This document shows positions 17,342-27,043 of a stretch of DNA of 64,000 nucleotides, in pieces. Under the pieces are notes generated by a model. It was not told the DNA's origin, made no database searches, and was given only the letters and a program-made list of their open reading frames with translations. Source of the DNA: Pelagicoccus sp. SDUM812002 (lineage in GTDB: Bacteria > Verrucomicrobiota > Verrucomicrobiia > Opitutales > Opitutaceae). Both the position numbers and the translations under genes were made by a program. The stretch is from assembly GCF_031127835.1 (NCBI RefSeq), contig NZ_JARXHX010000014.1, forward strand, positions 57,997 through 121,996, given 5' to 3'. How positions within the stretch are numbered: the first letter of the stretch is position 1; each line of letters starts with the position of its first letter.

Positions 17342-18139
17342 CTAAGGAGCTGGCTGTTCAAGCTCGTTTTCGTCCTCGAAGGAGAGGCTTTCGCCGCCTT
17401 CCAGTCCGGTGACAACGAAGTCGCAGAATGCTTCGTTTTGCTCGACCTTGAGGCGCCTCAAACGGGTGAGCTCCAAGATGGCGATAAAGGTAGTGACGAG
17501 CGTGCGAAGCCCGATGTGGCCATCGAAGAGGGATGAAAAGTTGAAAACGGGCTCGGTGCGAATTTTCGCGATTAGCATTTCCATCTGGTCGACCACAGTC
17601 ACGGAGTCGTCCTGGATTTCTCCGACTACCAGTTTCTCGGTGAGGCGGCGGAGGACGATGTTGTAGGAGTTCCAGATCGCAATTTTGTCTTCGGGCTTGA
17701 GCGGTCGTTGCGGGGTCTCGGCCTTGTTAACAGAGTTGTAGTCGCGTTCCTTCAGGAGGGCTGCTCGATTGGAGAGCTTGTCGAGGGAGTCAGCGGCTTC
17801 CTTGAACTTTTTGTATTCCAATAGCTGGTGAACGAGTTCCCAGCGGGGGTCGATGTCAGCATCGTCGTCCTCGTCGTCGTCCGAAGCGATTCGCTTTTGC
17901 TTGGGCAAGAGGAGGCGACTCTTGATTTCCATCAGGGTGGCGGCCATGACGAAGAAGTCGCCGGCGACTTCGAGGCTGACATCTTTCATGGCGTTGATGA
18001 CGCTTAGGTATTGGTCGAGAACGAGCTCGATGGGGATATCGTAAATGTCGATCTCATGCTTGCGGATGAGAAAGAGCAGAAGGTCCATGGGGCCTTCAAA
18101 TACCGATAGCTTGATTCTGGGATCGTTCTCCTCTGACAC
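17342..18139 (-). CDS. scpA: Segregation and condensation protein A
   Basis: Kleisin subunit that bridges the SMC dimer and binds ScpB in the bacterial condensin. The 265 residues open with the hallmark FEGPMDLLLFLIRKHEIDIYD and DQYLSVI segments of the N-terminal SMC-neck-binding domain. An acidic linker (SDDDEDDDADID) is followed by a C-terminal winged-helix-like region (VTTFIAILELTRLRRLKVEQ) that binds the SMC head. The partner scpB is encoded 21 kb away at 39284, so the two are not in one operon here as they are in Firmicutes. It is 146 bp downstream of rsmB on the same strand. Confidence 0.93.
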   Translation of the reverse strand: MSEENDPRIKLSVFEGPMDLLLFLIRKHEIDIYDIPIELVLDQYLSVINAMKDVSLEVAGDFFVMAATLMEIKSRLLLPKQKRIASDDDEDDDADIDPRWELVHQLLEYKKFKEAADSLDKLSNRAALLKERDYNSVNKAETPQRPLKPEDKIAIWNSYNIVLRRLTEKLVVGEIQDDSVTVVDQMEMLIAKIRTEPVFNFSSLFDGHIGLRTLVTTFIAILELTRLRRLKVEQNEAFCDFVVTGLEGGESLSFEDENELEQPAP

Positions 18140-18285
18140 GTCGGGAATTCACGTTGGGCGGGCGGCGGCTGGCAAGTGCGAAGTTGAGTGTAAAGGTTCC
18201 AGTCACCCGACTGTGGAGTTATTCGCGCTCTCCGGCTTCGCTCGTCCGCTCGGAAGACGTAACCGAATTTCGTTGCGAGCCGAGG

Positions 18286-19545
18286 CTAGGCTTTTTTGCG
18301 GAAGGTGGCGACGTAGAGTCCGTCGCCATTGTGGTCTTCGGGATAGACGGTGATGCCGCGGCCTCTATCCTCGTAACCGAAGCGGGAGGAGAGGGGTTCG
18401 TGGCGGAAATCGGTGTAGTCCTCGAGGAACTTCTCCTGCACGGCTTCGTTCTCGTAACGGGAGAGGGAACAGGTGCTATAGACGAGGATACCGCCTTCGG
18501 CGACGAGTGGGGCGTAGCTTTTGAGGATCGCGAGCTGGGTCTTTGCGTAGTCGAAAATTTCATCCTCGCGGGTTTGGCGCATGAGGTAGGGGTGGCGACG
18601 CCAGGTTCCGGAGCCGCTGCAAGGTGCGTCCACAAGCACTCCGTTGTAGGAGCCTTCCGTAGGTCGCTGGTCGAGCACGGATATGTTTTTGAGGCCTGAG
18701 CGTTTGGCGCGGGAGTGGAGCTCGCGCAAGGCGGAGCTGCGTTTGTCGTACGCGGTTACTTTGCCGTAGGGCTTGAGCAGATTGGCGAGTTGGAGGGTTT
18801 TGCCTCCAGCCCCGGCGCAAGCGTCGAGCCAGCTGCCTTTGGGTGCTTCTTTGAGGAGGTGAAGAAGGATTTGGGATGATATGTCTTGGATCTCGACGTC
18901 GCCTTCTAAGAAGCAGGGATGATTGGCGAGCGGGAAGTCGGAAGGGGCGTGAATGCAGTCGGGGACATTTGGGTGTTTCTCGATTCGCTCGGCTTGGGCG
19001 GGATTGGCTTTCGCTTTAAGTCGATCGACGAGATCCTCCCTAGGGTCCTTTTGGATACGCAGCCAGAGCGGCGGTCGAGTTACGAGGTTGAGCAACGACT
19101 CTGGCGAGGGAGAGCGCTGAGTGTGGCTGGTGAACCAATCGGGTAAGAGTTGCTCGAGATCGTCATCATCGCGGCCGAGCGAGCGGAAACGTTGGTCAGA
19201 TGGGATCGCGAGTGGGGCTCTGTCCTTAAGTGTTGGATACAGCGTTTGGATCTCGTCGGTAGGGGCGGACAGGCAGATCAGCTTGTCCATGAAGCTATCT
19301 TGGTTGGCGTAGCTACTTTCCAGCCACGGCTGGTACCGGAGGTAGGTGTAGATGAGCTCGCGGTAGAGGCGGCGGTCCTTCGAGCCGAATTTGCCTTGGG
19401 CGCGGAAAAGCTCATGAATCTCGCGGGTGAAGGCGGTGCCGGGTTTCAGCAAGGTGCGCGATCGCTCGATGAGGGAGTAGGCTATTCGCCTCTGGTTTTG
19501 CAGGCGATGGATTTTGAGGCCTGCGTTAAGAAGTGGCTTTTGCAC
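18286..19545 (-). CDS. rsmB: RsmB-type rRNA (cytosine-C5) methyltransferase
   Basis: SAM-dependent methyltransferase, likely acting on 16S rRNA C967. The 419 residues contain an N-terminal NusB-like helical part, then a NOL1/NOP2/Sun Rossmann domain. SAM-binding motif I is LDACAGAGGKTLQLA, the motif IV cysteine is in VDAPCSGSGTWRR and the catalytic motif VI cysteine is in VYSTCSLSRYENE. Both catalytic cysteines are present. It starts with GTG, 48 bp after lptD on the same strand. Assignment to RsmB over related RsmF/NSUN members rests on overall length and the N-domain, so substrate position is the less certain part. Confidence 0.85.
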   Translation of the reverse strand: MQKPLLNAGLKIHRLQNQRRIAYSLIERSRTLLKPGTAFTREIHELFRAQGKFGSKDRRLYRELIYTYLRYQPWLESSYANQDSFMDKLICLSAPTDEIQTLYPTLKDRAPLAIPSDQRFRSLGRDDDDLEQLLPDWFTSHTQRSPSPESLLNLVTRPPLWLRIQKDPREDLVDRLKAKANPAQAERIEKHPNVPDCIHAPSDFPLANHPCFLEGDVEIQDISSQILLHLLKEAPKGSWLDACAGAGGKTLQLANLLKPYGKVTAYDKRSSALRELHSRAKRSGLKNISVLDQRPTEGSYNGVLVDAPCSGSGTWRRHPYLMRQTREDEIFDYAKTQLAILKSYAPLVAEGGILVYSTCSLSRYENEAVQEKFLEDYTDFRHEPLSSRFGYEDRGRGITVYPEDHNGDGLYVATFRKKA

Positions 19546-19593
19546 TTTAGAAGGAGTGAGTTGCTACGTGCTAGTAGTGTTTTTTGGGATTCG

Positions 19594-21897
19594 CTACTCG
19601 TCGAATAGATCGATTCCGACGGAGATGCCAAAATCGCTTTCGCGGCGGTCACCGTCGTAGATGCGCAACTCGTATTTGAGGCCGTACGTGTCGAGGGCGC
19701 GCTGCATGATTCCGATTCGTTGCTCGTAGAAGACGCCCGTTTGGTCGTCGTACCGAGTGGTGGCGTAGAGCTTCAGATTTTCGGAGAACTGGTATTCGAG
19801 GTGGGCGAAGTATTGCTCGAGGCGGAGGTTGCGGTACTCAGGGTAGCTGCGTCCGTAGTTGGGCCAAGTTTGCCAAGAGTAGGTTCGCGAAAGGTTGTAG
19901 GGTCCTGATGAAGTGAGATTTGAGCTCCCGTCGAGGAAGTGGGAGCCGAAAGTGACCCGCCAGTAGCCTTCGTCATGAATGGATACTCGGGGATTGAATT
20001 CTTGAACCGACATGCCGTCCTCGGGATCGAGGCGGGTGAAGAGCCCTAACTCCAACCACGGGGCAGGTGTGAGCTCGAAGTCGATGTTTATGAGAGATGA
20101 ATATTCCTCGGCGTATTCGGATCCTTTCAGGTAGTAGTCAGTGGAAAGGTCGAAACGGGCGAGGTCGCGGGAACTGCCATTCTCGTTTCGAGTTTGTATC
20201 CGGTTTTTCACTTCGAATCGGATTTTATGGTCTTCGCGAATGTTGTCTGAGTCTCGACGGTCTAGCATGTCGATGGACGGCAGGTAGCTGGCGAAGGCTC
20301 CTCTGTCAGCATAGAGCATGCTCTCACCCATCGGCGGACCGTATATTGCTAAGACGGGCTCATCTGGGATGGTTAGGCTCGAATCGTAGCTCAACTCGGG
20401 GACGTAGCGGTAGGAGATGCGAGGTTCGATGATGTGGCGGATGCCGTCGATATTCCAAGTCTCGTTCTGGTAGTCGAAGGTGGCGCTCGCCTTCATGTTG
20501 AGATCCGCTCCGATCTCGCCGTAGGACTTGGTTCCGCTCGCTTTTCCCCAAGCGCTTACGGTGTCGGAAGGATCGTTAAGACTGGTGCGAACGTAGTAGG
20601 TTTCGGCGTCTTCGTAGCGGAGTCCGCGAGCTCCGGCGGTGAGGCGAAGGTTCACCCCGTCAGCCAAGCGGCGATTCCAATCTAGGCCGTAGGCCGCGTC
20701 GATCTTGGTGCTGTTCAGGTCTAGGTCGAAGCTGTCCTTTTTTTGCAGGGCTGCGGCCGAGAGGAAGCCACGGTGGCTGAAACCGTGGCCGAGGGATGTG
20801 GGAAAGTAGGTGAAGCGGACTTCGGGAAGGCGTTCGGTGTAGGATTGGAACTCCCCGAGAGCGGCCCGAGTGAAGAAGGAAAGTTGCCAGTTGTCGGCGT
20901 TGTAGTTAGCTTCCAGATACGAGTCTGGATTCTGCATACGGTCGAAGGAATCCTCGTAGAAGTCGCGGGTTACTTCTGAGTCTGACCAGTAGCGCGCGTA
21001 GGCGGAGATGTTTGCCCCGTTGTCGGTCCACATCTGCTGGTGCTGCCATTCGGCGAAGTAGCGGTCTTTGTTGATGAGTTCTCCGTTTACGTCGAGACCC
21101 AGATCTCCTTGGTCGTTTATGTAGCCAGAGATGAGCGAACCGTCGGTGGTGTAGGCTTCGTTTTCGAAGGAGTAGCCAGCGGCGGGGCCGACTAGAATGC
21201 CGCGCTTGGAAGAGAGGGCGACATTGCCTCCGAATCGGATGTGGTCGGTGACGGGCACGAGCGCTTCAGCTCCGATGAGTGCTCCGATGTGTCCGCTATA
21301 GTCGAGGGTTGGCTTGAAGAGGTTGGTTTCCGCATCGAGCGGTTGGGTTATGTTAGGAATGAGAAGGAAAGGGACAGCGCCGACCTTGAAGAAGAGACGT
21401 TTGCCGCGGAATTCGTTTTGGTCGACGATGGCGAGCTCGCCAGCGCGGGCTACGAAAAGAAAGGTGCCAGGTTCGCCAGGGTAGAAGTTGATCTCCTCGA
21501 AACGGAAGTTGTCCGGGTTTCCTTCGAGAAGGGATCCGTCGACGTAGTAGAGGCCGTTGCCGGCCCTGAAGTTTTGGGCTCGGGCGAATTGCTCGCGAGG
21601 TTTGTAAGTGAGGGAATCGGCGACGAGGCGTAGGTCGGCGCGGGTGAACACGACATCGCCGTTCGCAGAGGCTTCGCCGGTTTCTTGGTTGAAGCGTATG
21701 GTGTCGGCCGAGAGGAGCCACTCGTCGTACTCGATTTGGGCACCTTCGGTGGCTACGACTTCACCTGTGTTTTGGTCGTAAGTGACGGGGCCGCTGGGGA
21801 TTAGCTCTATATCTTGGGCACGAAGGGACGTGTAAAAGGCGGCTAATGTGGCAGCAGCCAAGGCGAGGCGTGGAAATTGTCGGAAGAGCTCGATCAT
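19594..21897 (-). CDS. lptD: LPS-assembly outer-membrane protein LptD
   Basis: Outer-membrane translocon that inserts lipopolysaccharide into the outer leaflet. The 767 residues start with a signal peptide (about 1-27, ending SLRA-QD). An OstA/LptA-like jelly-roll domain follows (VTYDQNTGEVVATEGAQIEYD and SADTIRFNQETGEASANGDV). A long beta-strand-rich C-terminal barrel has many alternating aromatic strands, such as RYVPELSYDSSLTI and QRIGIMQRALDTYGLKYELR. Few Cys residues are seen in the barrel, so the disulfide-controlled maturation known from E. coli is not obvious. It heads the minus-strand run with rsmB and scpA. No lptE gene is adjacent. Confidence 0.88.
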   Translation of the reverse strand: MIELFRQFPRLALAAATLAAFYTSLRAQDIELIPSGPVTYDQNTGEVVATEGAQIEYDEWLLSADTIRFNQETGEASANGDVVFTRADLRLVADSLTYKPREQFARAQNFRAGNGLYYVDGSLLEGNPDNFRFEEINFYPGEPGTFLFVARAGELAIVDQNEFRGKRLFFKVGAVPFLLIPNITQPLDAETNLFKPTLDYSGHIGALIGAEALVPVTDHIRFGGNVALSSKRGILVGPAAGYSFENEAYTTDGSLISGYINDQGDLGLDVNGELINKDRYFAEWQHQQMWTDNGANISAYARYWSDSEVTRDFYEDSFDRMQNPDSYLEANYNADNWQLSFFTRAALGEFQSYTERLPEVRFTYFPTSLGHGFSHRGFLSAAALQKKDSFDLDLNSTKIDAAYGLDWNRRLADGVNLRLTAGARGLRYEDAETYYVRTSLNDPSDTVSAWGKASGTKSYGEIGADLNMKASATFDYQNETWNIDGIRHIIEPRISYRYVPELSYDSSLTIPDEPVLAIYGPPMGESMLYADRGAFASYLPSIDMLDRRDSDNIREDHKIRFEVKNRIQTRNENGSSRDLARFDLSTDYYLKGSEYAEEYSSLINIDFELTPAPWLELGLFTRLDPEDGMSVQEFNPRVSIHDEGYWRVTFGSHFLDGSSNLTSSGPYNLSRTYSWQTWPNYGRSYPEYRNLRLEQYFAHLEYQFSENLKLYATTRYDDQTGVFYEQRIGIMQRALDTYGLKYELRIYDGDRRESDFGISVGIDLFDE

Positions 21898-22140
21898 GGT
21901 GTCAGGTTTGAAAGCTGATTAATAAGGTAGGAGGAAGGGCGGCTGGCAAGGTCCAAGAAGACTCGCCTTAGGACGGCTAGCTAGGGATTCGGTTCCGTCA
22001 CAGGCCAGACTGGGAATTGGGTACCAACCTGGCGGGCAGCTTGCTGATTATCACGAGTTTGAACCGGTTTTGCCTTGTCTATTTTAGGCAGGGCTGGCAT
22101 CGGTTTCGAGAGTAAGTCGCCACACTCTTTGGCCAGTTTT

Positions 22141-24351
22141 ATGTACACTTCGAAGCAGGATCTTAAACGGTTTGTCGACGCCAAGGTCGGCACGCCTCAC
22201 GATATTTTAGGGATGCACCCTTACACTAAGGGCAAGAAGCGCGGCATCCTAGTTCGGGCCTTCCTCAGCGGGGTGGACGAATGCGAGGTCGTCGACGCGA
22301 GTTCCGAGCAAGGGCCTCGTTACTTGATGAAGAAGATCGATGACAGCGGTTTCTTCGAAGTGCTGATCGAAGACCGCGACATGGTATTCCCTTATCGTCT
22401 GCGTTCGGAACAGCGTAATCGCGAGATTCGCCAGTTTTATGATCCGTACTCTTTCCTGCCGACGGTGGGGGAATCGGACCTTTACCTTTTCAACGAAGGC
22501 AACGAACACCGCATCTACGAAAAGCTAGGTGCGCACCCGAGAACGGTGGACGGGATCCCAGGTGTTTCTTTCGCGGTTTGGGCGCCTAACGCGGACCGAG
22601 TTTCGCTGGTTGGCGTGTTCAATGATTGGGATGGCCGCTATCATCCGATGAGATCTTTGGGAGCGAGTGGCGTTTGGGAACTCTTCATTCCCGGCCTCGA
22701 AAAAGGCGAAGTTTACAAATTTGAAGTGCGGGCAAAGAATGGCGACGTTTTCCTGAAGACCGATCCCTACGGCTGCTATTTCGAAGCTCCTCCCAACAAC
22801 GCTTCGATCGTCTTCGATCATTCAGCCTACAACTGGAGCGACCAGGCGTGGATGGCGAAGCGGGTTAATCATCAGGCTCTCGACCAGCCGATGAGCATTT
22901 ACGAGGTGCACCTTGCATCCTGGAAGCGTCGCTGGGAAGAGGACAACCGGCCGCTGACCTACTCCGAAATGGCCAAGGAGTTGGCTGATTACGTTACCGA
23001 GCACGGCTTCACGCACATCGAGTTAATGCCGGTGGCGGAGCATCCATTCGATGGGTCGTGGGGGTATCAGGTGACTGGATACTATGCGCCAACGCACCGT
23101 TTTGGCACGCCCGACGAATTCAAAGCCTTTGTCGACTACATGCACCAACGCGACATCGGCGTACTCCTCGATTGGGTACCCGCCCACTTCCCTCGCGACA
23201 CTTTTGCTCTCCCCGGATTTGATGGGACCTGCCTCTACGAGCATGAGGATCCGCGCCTGGGATCGCACATGGACTGGGGCACCTTGATCTTTAACTTTGG
23301 ACGCCACGAGGTGAAGAGTTTCCTCGTCGCCAACGCTCTCAGCTGGCTCGACCGTTATCACATTGATGGACTTCGCGTGGACGCGGTGGCCTCCATGCTT
23401 TACCTCGACTACTCAAGAGAGGAGGGGCAGTGGATTCCTAACCAGTACGGCGGCAACGAAAATTTAGAAGCGATCGCCTTCCTACGCGAGACTAACGATC
23501 TCGTTCACAAGTACTACCCCGGCACGCTTATGATCGCGGAGGAGTCGACTTCCTTTGGCGGTGTCACCAAGTCGCCCGCAGAAGGAGGACTCGGTTTTGA
23601 CCTGAAGTGGAACATGGGCTGGATGCACGATAACATGTCCTACTTCGAGAAGGACCCCATCTACCGCAGGCATCATCATAACAACCTGACCTTTGGCATG
23701 CTCTATCAGTACGCCGAAAAGTTCGTAACGGTTTTCTCGCACGATGAGGTGACTCACGGCAAAGGCTCGATGTTGATGAAAATGGGGGCTGGATCGATTT
23801 CGGACAAGTCCCGCACCCTGCGGTCTCTGTATGGCCACATGTGGGGGTATCCGGGCAAGAAGCTTTTGTTTATGGGCAGCGAGTTCGGCCAGTCCGAGGA
23901 ATGGAACTACGACAAGAGCTTACAGTGGCACCTGAACGGGTTCTCGGACCATCATGGGATCGCCTCCTTGGTGCGTGATCTGAATCGCGTATACAAGTCG
24001 GAGCCCGCTCTCGCGCTGACCGACTTCGATGAGCAGAGCTTTCGATGGATCGCTTGCTGGGATGCGGATTCAAGCATCATCAGCTATGTACGAACCTCGC
24101 CGGATGGTCGCAGCAAGATTCTAGTTATCGGTCACTTTACGCCGATGGCTCGGGAAAATTATCGGATCGGTCTGCCGTCTGCAGGGCATTGGCGTGAAAT
24201 TTTGAATACGGATTCGTCTTTCTACGGAGGATCGAATATCGGGAATGCGAGCGGTGTAAACTCCGAACCGGTCGAGTACGATAGTTTCGCTCAGTCGGGC
24301 CAATTTACAATACCGCCGCTCTCTACTGTTTATTTCAAGTGGGAAGGATAG
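22141..24351 (+). CDS. glgB: 1,4-alpha-glucan (glycogen) branching enzyme, GH13
   Basis: Makes alpha-1,6 branches in glycogen. The 736 residues contain an N-terminal CBM48-like region (LGAHPRTVDGIPGVSFAVWA), the GH13 TIM barrel and a C-terminal beta domain. Catalytic features: the nucleophile Asp at D414 in DGLRVDAVASMLYLDYSR, the acid pair in MIAEESTSF (about 467-468) and the transition-state Asp in SHDEVTHGKGS. GWDG-type branching-enzyme signatures such as WEDNRPLTY and GGNENLEAI also fit. The frame extends upstream to a TTG at 22075, but the ATG at 22141 gives the usual N-terminus. gntK overlaps its 3' end. Confidence 0.95.
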   Translation: MYTSKQDLKRFVDAKVGTPHDILGMHPYTKGKKRGILVRAFLSGVDECEVVDASSEQGPRYLMKKIDDSGFFEVLIEDRDMVFPYRLRSEQRNREIRQFYDPYSFLPTVGESDLYLFNEGNEHRIYEKLGAHPRTVDGIPGVSFAVWAPNADRVSLVGVFNDWDGRYHPMRSLGASGVWELFIPGLEKGEVYKFEVRAKNGDVFLKTDPYGCYFEAPPNNASIVFDHSAYNWSDQAWMAKRVNHQALDQPMSIYEVHLASWKRRWEEDNRPLTYSEMAKELADYVTEHGFTHIELMPVAEHPFDGSWGYQVTGYYAPTHRFGTPDEFKAFVDYMHQRDIGVLLDWVPAHFPRDTFALPGFDGTCLYEHEDPRLGSHMDWGTLIFNFGRHEVKSFLVANALSWLDRYHIDGLRVDAVASMLYLDYSREEGQWIPNQYGGNENLEAIAFLRETNDLVHKYYPGTLMIAEESTSFGGVTKSPAEGGLGFDLKWNMGWMHDNMSYFEKDPIYRRHHHNNLTFGMLYQYAEKFVTVFSHDEVTHGKGSMLMKMGAGSISDKSRTLRSLYGHMWGYPGKKLLFMGSEFGQSEEWNYDKSLQWHLNGFSDHHGIASLVRDLNRVYKSEPALALTDFDEQSFRWIACWDADSSIISYVRTSPDGRSKILVIGHFTPMARENYRIGLPSAGHWREILNTDSSFYGGSNIGNASGVNSEPVEYDSFAQSGQFTIPPLSTVYFKWEG

Positions 24352-24851
24352 AGTCTGTTGATTCGTCCCCGATCGCGTACTTCGTGATGGGAATTTGCGG
24401 CAGTGGCAAGTCGACCATCGCTATTGAAATAGCGAAAGCGAAGCGTATTGAAATGTTGGATGCGGATGACTTTCACCCACAAAGCAATGTCGACAAGATG
24501 AGCACGGGCATCCCCTTGACTGATGATGATCGGGCGGGATGGCTGCATGTCTTGAACGCCGAGCTTAAGGGGAAAGTGTCAAAGGGTGAATCAGTGGTAT
24601 TGGCGTGCAGCGCGTTGAAGCAACGCTATCGCGATGCATTGGGTGAAGGCCTGCCTGATGTTCGGTGGCTGTATTTGCGCGGTGACAGAGAGACGATACT
24701 CGAGCGAATGGGTGGGCGAAAGGATCACTTCATGCCGACCACTTTGGTGGATTCCCAATTGGAAGCGTTGGAAGAACCGAAGGGCGCATTGGTCGTGGAC
24801 ATTCGTTTACCTGTCGATCTGATCGTTGAGAAGGCTGTAGCGGAACTGTGA
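24339..24851 (+). CDS. gntK: Gluconokinase
   Basis: ATP-dependent phosphorylation of gluconate to 6-phosphogluconate, feeding the pentose phosphate or Entner-Doudoroff route. The 170 residues carry the P-loop MGICGSGKST and the gluconokinase signature LDADDFHPQSNVDKMSTGIPL, then TDDDRAGWL, and ALKQRYRDAL. The frame opens with a GTG that overlaps the end of glgB by 13 bases. An ATG at 24387 would cut into the first beta strand, so the GTG is preferred. The overlap suggests co-expression with glgB. No gluconate permease lies nearby. Confidence 0.9.
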   Translation: MGRIESVDSSPIAYFVMGICGSGKSTIAIEIAKAKRIEMLDADDFHPQSNVDKMSTGIPLTDDDRAGWLHVLNAELKGKVSKGESVVLACSALKQRYRDALGEGLPDVRWLYLRGDRETILERMGGRKDHFMPTTLVDSQLEALEEPKGALVVDIRLPVDLIVEKAVAEL

Positions 24852-25060
24852 ATAGTCTGATTCGGCTAATCCAATTGCAACAGACGTTAGTCTACGACTC
24901 TCCAGAAAGAGACATGGTTAGGCAGTCGCTTTATGGTGAGAGGTTTTCCTACCTGCTTGCCATCTGTAGATCGGATAAATTAGGTTTTAGGTGTCTTCTG
25001 GCCTCGTGCTTTCGAATTAGAAGCAGCCCAGCACCTCACACCCGCTAATCAATTTATAGA

Positions 25061-26803
25061 ATGCAAGGATCCTTTATAGTCACTGCAGCCCTGGCTCTCA
25101 CTTTCTTTCTAACCGCTTGCGGCGGGGAAAAGGAGTTTTCGCCGAATGGAGTTGGGCCTCTTGAAAGCATTATTTTGAAAGGAAGGGACCAAGCCTGGAC
25201 CGGTTCCAGCGAGAACGGTGTATATACTCTCGATAATTCTGGTGATACAGGGGCCATCAAATACTTCTACACTCCTTACAATGGCGAAGATGCGGGCCGG
25301 CGTGTTATTTCTGTTCACGTCGACGCCGAGGGAGCTTCGCCAGAGGGCAGGGCAGGTCTTCTTTACGGTTTCGATCAATCGCCGCTGAGCTACTACGCTA
25401 TCGTCGCAAGTCCCGATCACCTCCTTGAGATTTACCGTCGTGACCAAGAAGGTTTCGCGATGACAAGTTCCACTTCGTTCGACCCCGCCGCATCGGGTTT
25501 CGAGCAGATCGTTGTCGAAGAAAGCGAAGATCAAATCTCAATTTCGGTAAATGGGCGGCAGGTTTCATCGCTTCAGGCAAGTGGTGTGGGTCGGGGGGCA
25601 GTGGGCATCCTTGCCATGGGGAGCGGTCGTTTCGCCTTCACCAACTACACGGAAAAGGGTTCTTCGAATGGGCAAGTGTCTGAAGTTTCGAATAGAGAAA
25701 TCAAGGCAGAGTCGACTCGCGCTCCGGCTTACCAGTTCAAGGATCGTGCTGTCCTCGATGTGAGCCGCAATAGCATTGCCGCTTATAATCTCTTTGTGCC
25801 AGAAGGTTGGAAACTTGAGGGTCAATTCGAACAAATTCCTGCGTTTCACAACGTGCCCTATTTCGGAGCGATCGATGTCAAAGCCCCCGATGGCCGCGCC
25901 TTCTCCTACCTCCCGCTTGCCGAATTCACGTACACCGACTTCGCTCAGCTCGGATTCATGCAACCTTACGAGGGCCGCCCCGCCTACCGTCTGCCACCGA
26001 ATCTCGGAGACATCATGAAGACGATCGCTCAAGCGAGTCCGGAAAAGACGATTTCAAACCTGCAGATCATTTCTGAAGAGCCTGCCCCCGAGCTGATTGA
26101 AAACTCCCGCAATTATGCTCGCAGCATTTACCAGCAGATCGAAGCTGCCAATCGGCAAGCGGGTGCTTATGGCGAAAAGCAAGCTTACCATGTCGATGCC
26201 CGCAAGGTCGTTGCTCGCTATAGCGAAAACGGCATGCAAATCGAATCAACGACGTTTGCGACCATCACCAACTATGCTTTCATCCAACCCAACGGCGGCA
26301 CCCGTATCGCAAAATGGAATCTTCTAAACGTGGTCTCGCTCGCAGGACCAGTGGGTTCAGATTATCTCAATGATCCGCAACTCGCCGCGGTGGCTCGCTC
26401 GGTTCGGATCAATCCTGACTGGGCTTACGCCATCGACCAATGGGGGAAAGGTGCGCGCCAACAGGCAATCAAAGAAGGTATAGCCAAGGCGGCCGCGGCC
26501 AACCAGAGCTGGCAAAACACTCAATCAAGCCAAAGCGAGGACGTGCTCGATATCAGTTTCAATGGATGGAAGTCTCGCAACGCTTCTAGCGATCGATCAC
26601 AGAGCAGAATAGTAAATGGTATTCATGAACGAACTACTTACGCTACTCCTACTGGAGGCACTGTAAATCTACCATCGTATTACCAAAACGCATACACTGA
26701 CGGCCAAGGCAATTACGTTTTGCACAACAGCTCGCTCTACGATATCAACACCGACCCTTCCTTAAACTCAACCAATTGGACCCGCATCCAGGAAGCCCAA
26801 TAA
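25061..26803 (+). CDS. Large lipoprotein of unknown function
   Basis: A 580-residue exported lipoprotein: hydrophobic leader and lipobox LTAC with the lipidated Cys at position 20. Residues about 30-200 look like a concanavalin/LamG-type beta-sandwich (GLLYGFDQSPLSYYAIV, FEQIVVEESEDQISISVNG), a fold often used for carbohydrate binding. The rest contains a second alpha/beta region (VPEGWKLEGQFEQIP, then SRNYARSIYQQIEAANRQ) and a Gly/Asn/Tyr-rich C-terminus (TPTGGTVNLPSYYQNAYTDG). That C-terminus recalls uncharacterised secreted proteins. I do not recognise the whole. It is single, with 209 bp before it and 240 bp after it without other genes. Confidence 0.75.
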   Translation: MQGSFIVTAALALTFFLTACGGEKEFSPNGVGPLESIILKGRDQAWTGSSENGVYTLDNSGDTGAIKYFYTPYNGEDAGRRVISVHVDAEGASPEGRAGLLYGFDQSPLSYYAIVASPDHLLEIYRRDQEGFAMTSSTSFDPAASGFEQIVVEESEDQISISVNGRQVSSLQASGVGRGAVGILAMGSGRFAFTNYTEKGSSNGQVSEVSNREIKAESTRAPAYQFKDRAVLDVSRNSIAAYNLFVPEGWKLEGQFEQIPAFHNVPYFGAIDVKAPDGRAFSYLPLAEFTYTDFAQLGFMQPYEGRPAYRLPPNLGDIMKTIAQASPEKTISNLQIISEEPAPELIENSRNYARSIYQQIEAANRQAGAYGEKQAYHVDARKVVARYSENGMQIESTTFATITNYAFIQPNGGTRIAKWNLLNVVSLAGPVGSDYLNDPQLAAVARSVRINPDWAYAIDQWGKGARQQAIKEGIAKAAAANQSWQNTQSSQSEDVLDISFNGWKSRNASSDRSQSRIVNGIHERTTYATPTGGTVNLPSYYQNAYTDGQGNYVLHNSSLYDINTDPSLNSTNWTRIQEAQ

Positions 26804-27043
26804 TGGGCGTGAACCCTACTTCCGTGCAAAAGGAGGGCTATTCCGGAATTGTGAGGTGGGAGCCCGAGGTTGTCCGGTGTTATGGACAGTTCCTTCGCTT
26901 GGTTGGCTGGCGTGACGGCAGCCTCGCGGTGATCGGACTGAGAGGTTTAGTTCTTCCTCGATCTTCGATGAAAAACAACATCACGCGTGCGCGTCCTAGT
27001 TGTTTCGCATTGCTAGCGGACAGCTTTCTAGCAAAAAGGGGCT
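26804..27043. other. Intergenic region without recognisable features
   Basis: 240 bp between the lipoprotein gene and the SRPBCC gene. I see no gene, tRNA or clear hairpin with a T-run. A Shine-Dalgarno-like AAAAGGGG lies 7 bp before the next ATG. Confidence 0.4.

Noticed and set aside
24848..25048. 66-codon frame after gntK
   Set aside because: Starts at a GTG overlapping the gntK stop, with no hydrophobic or domain pattern and no Shine-Dalgarno site.
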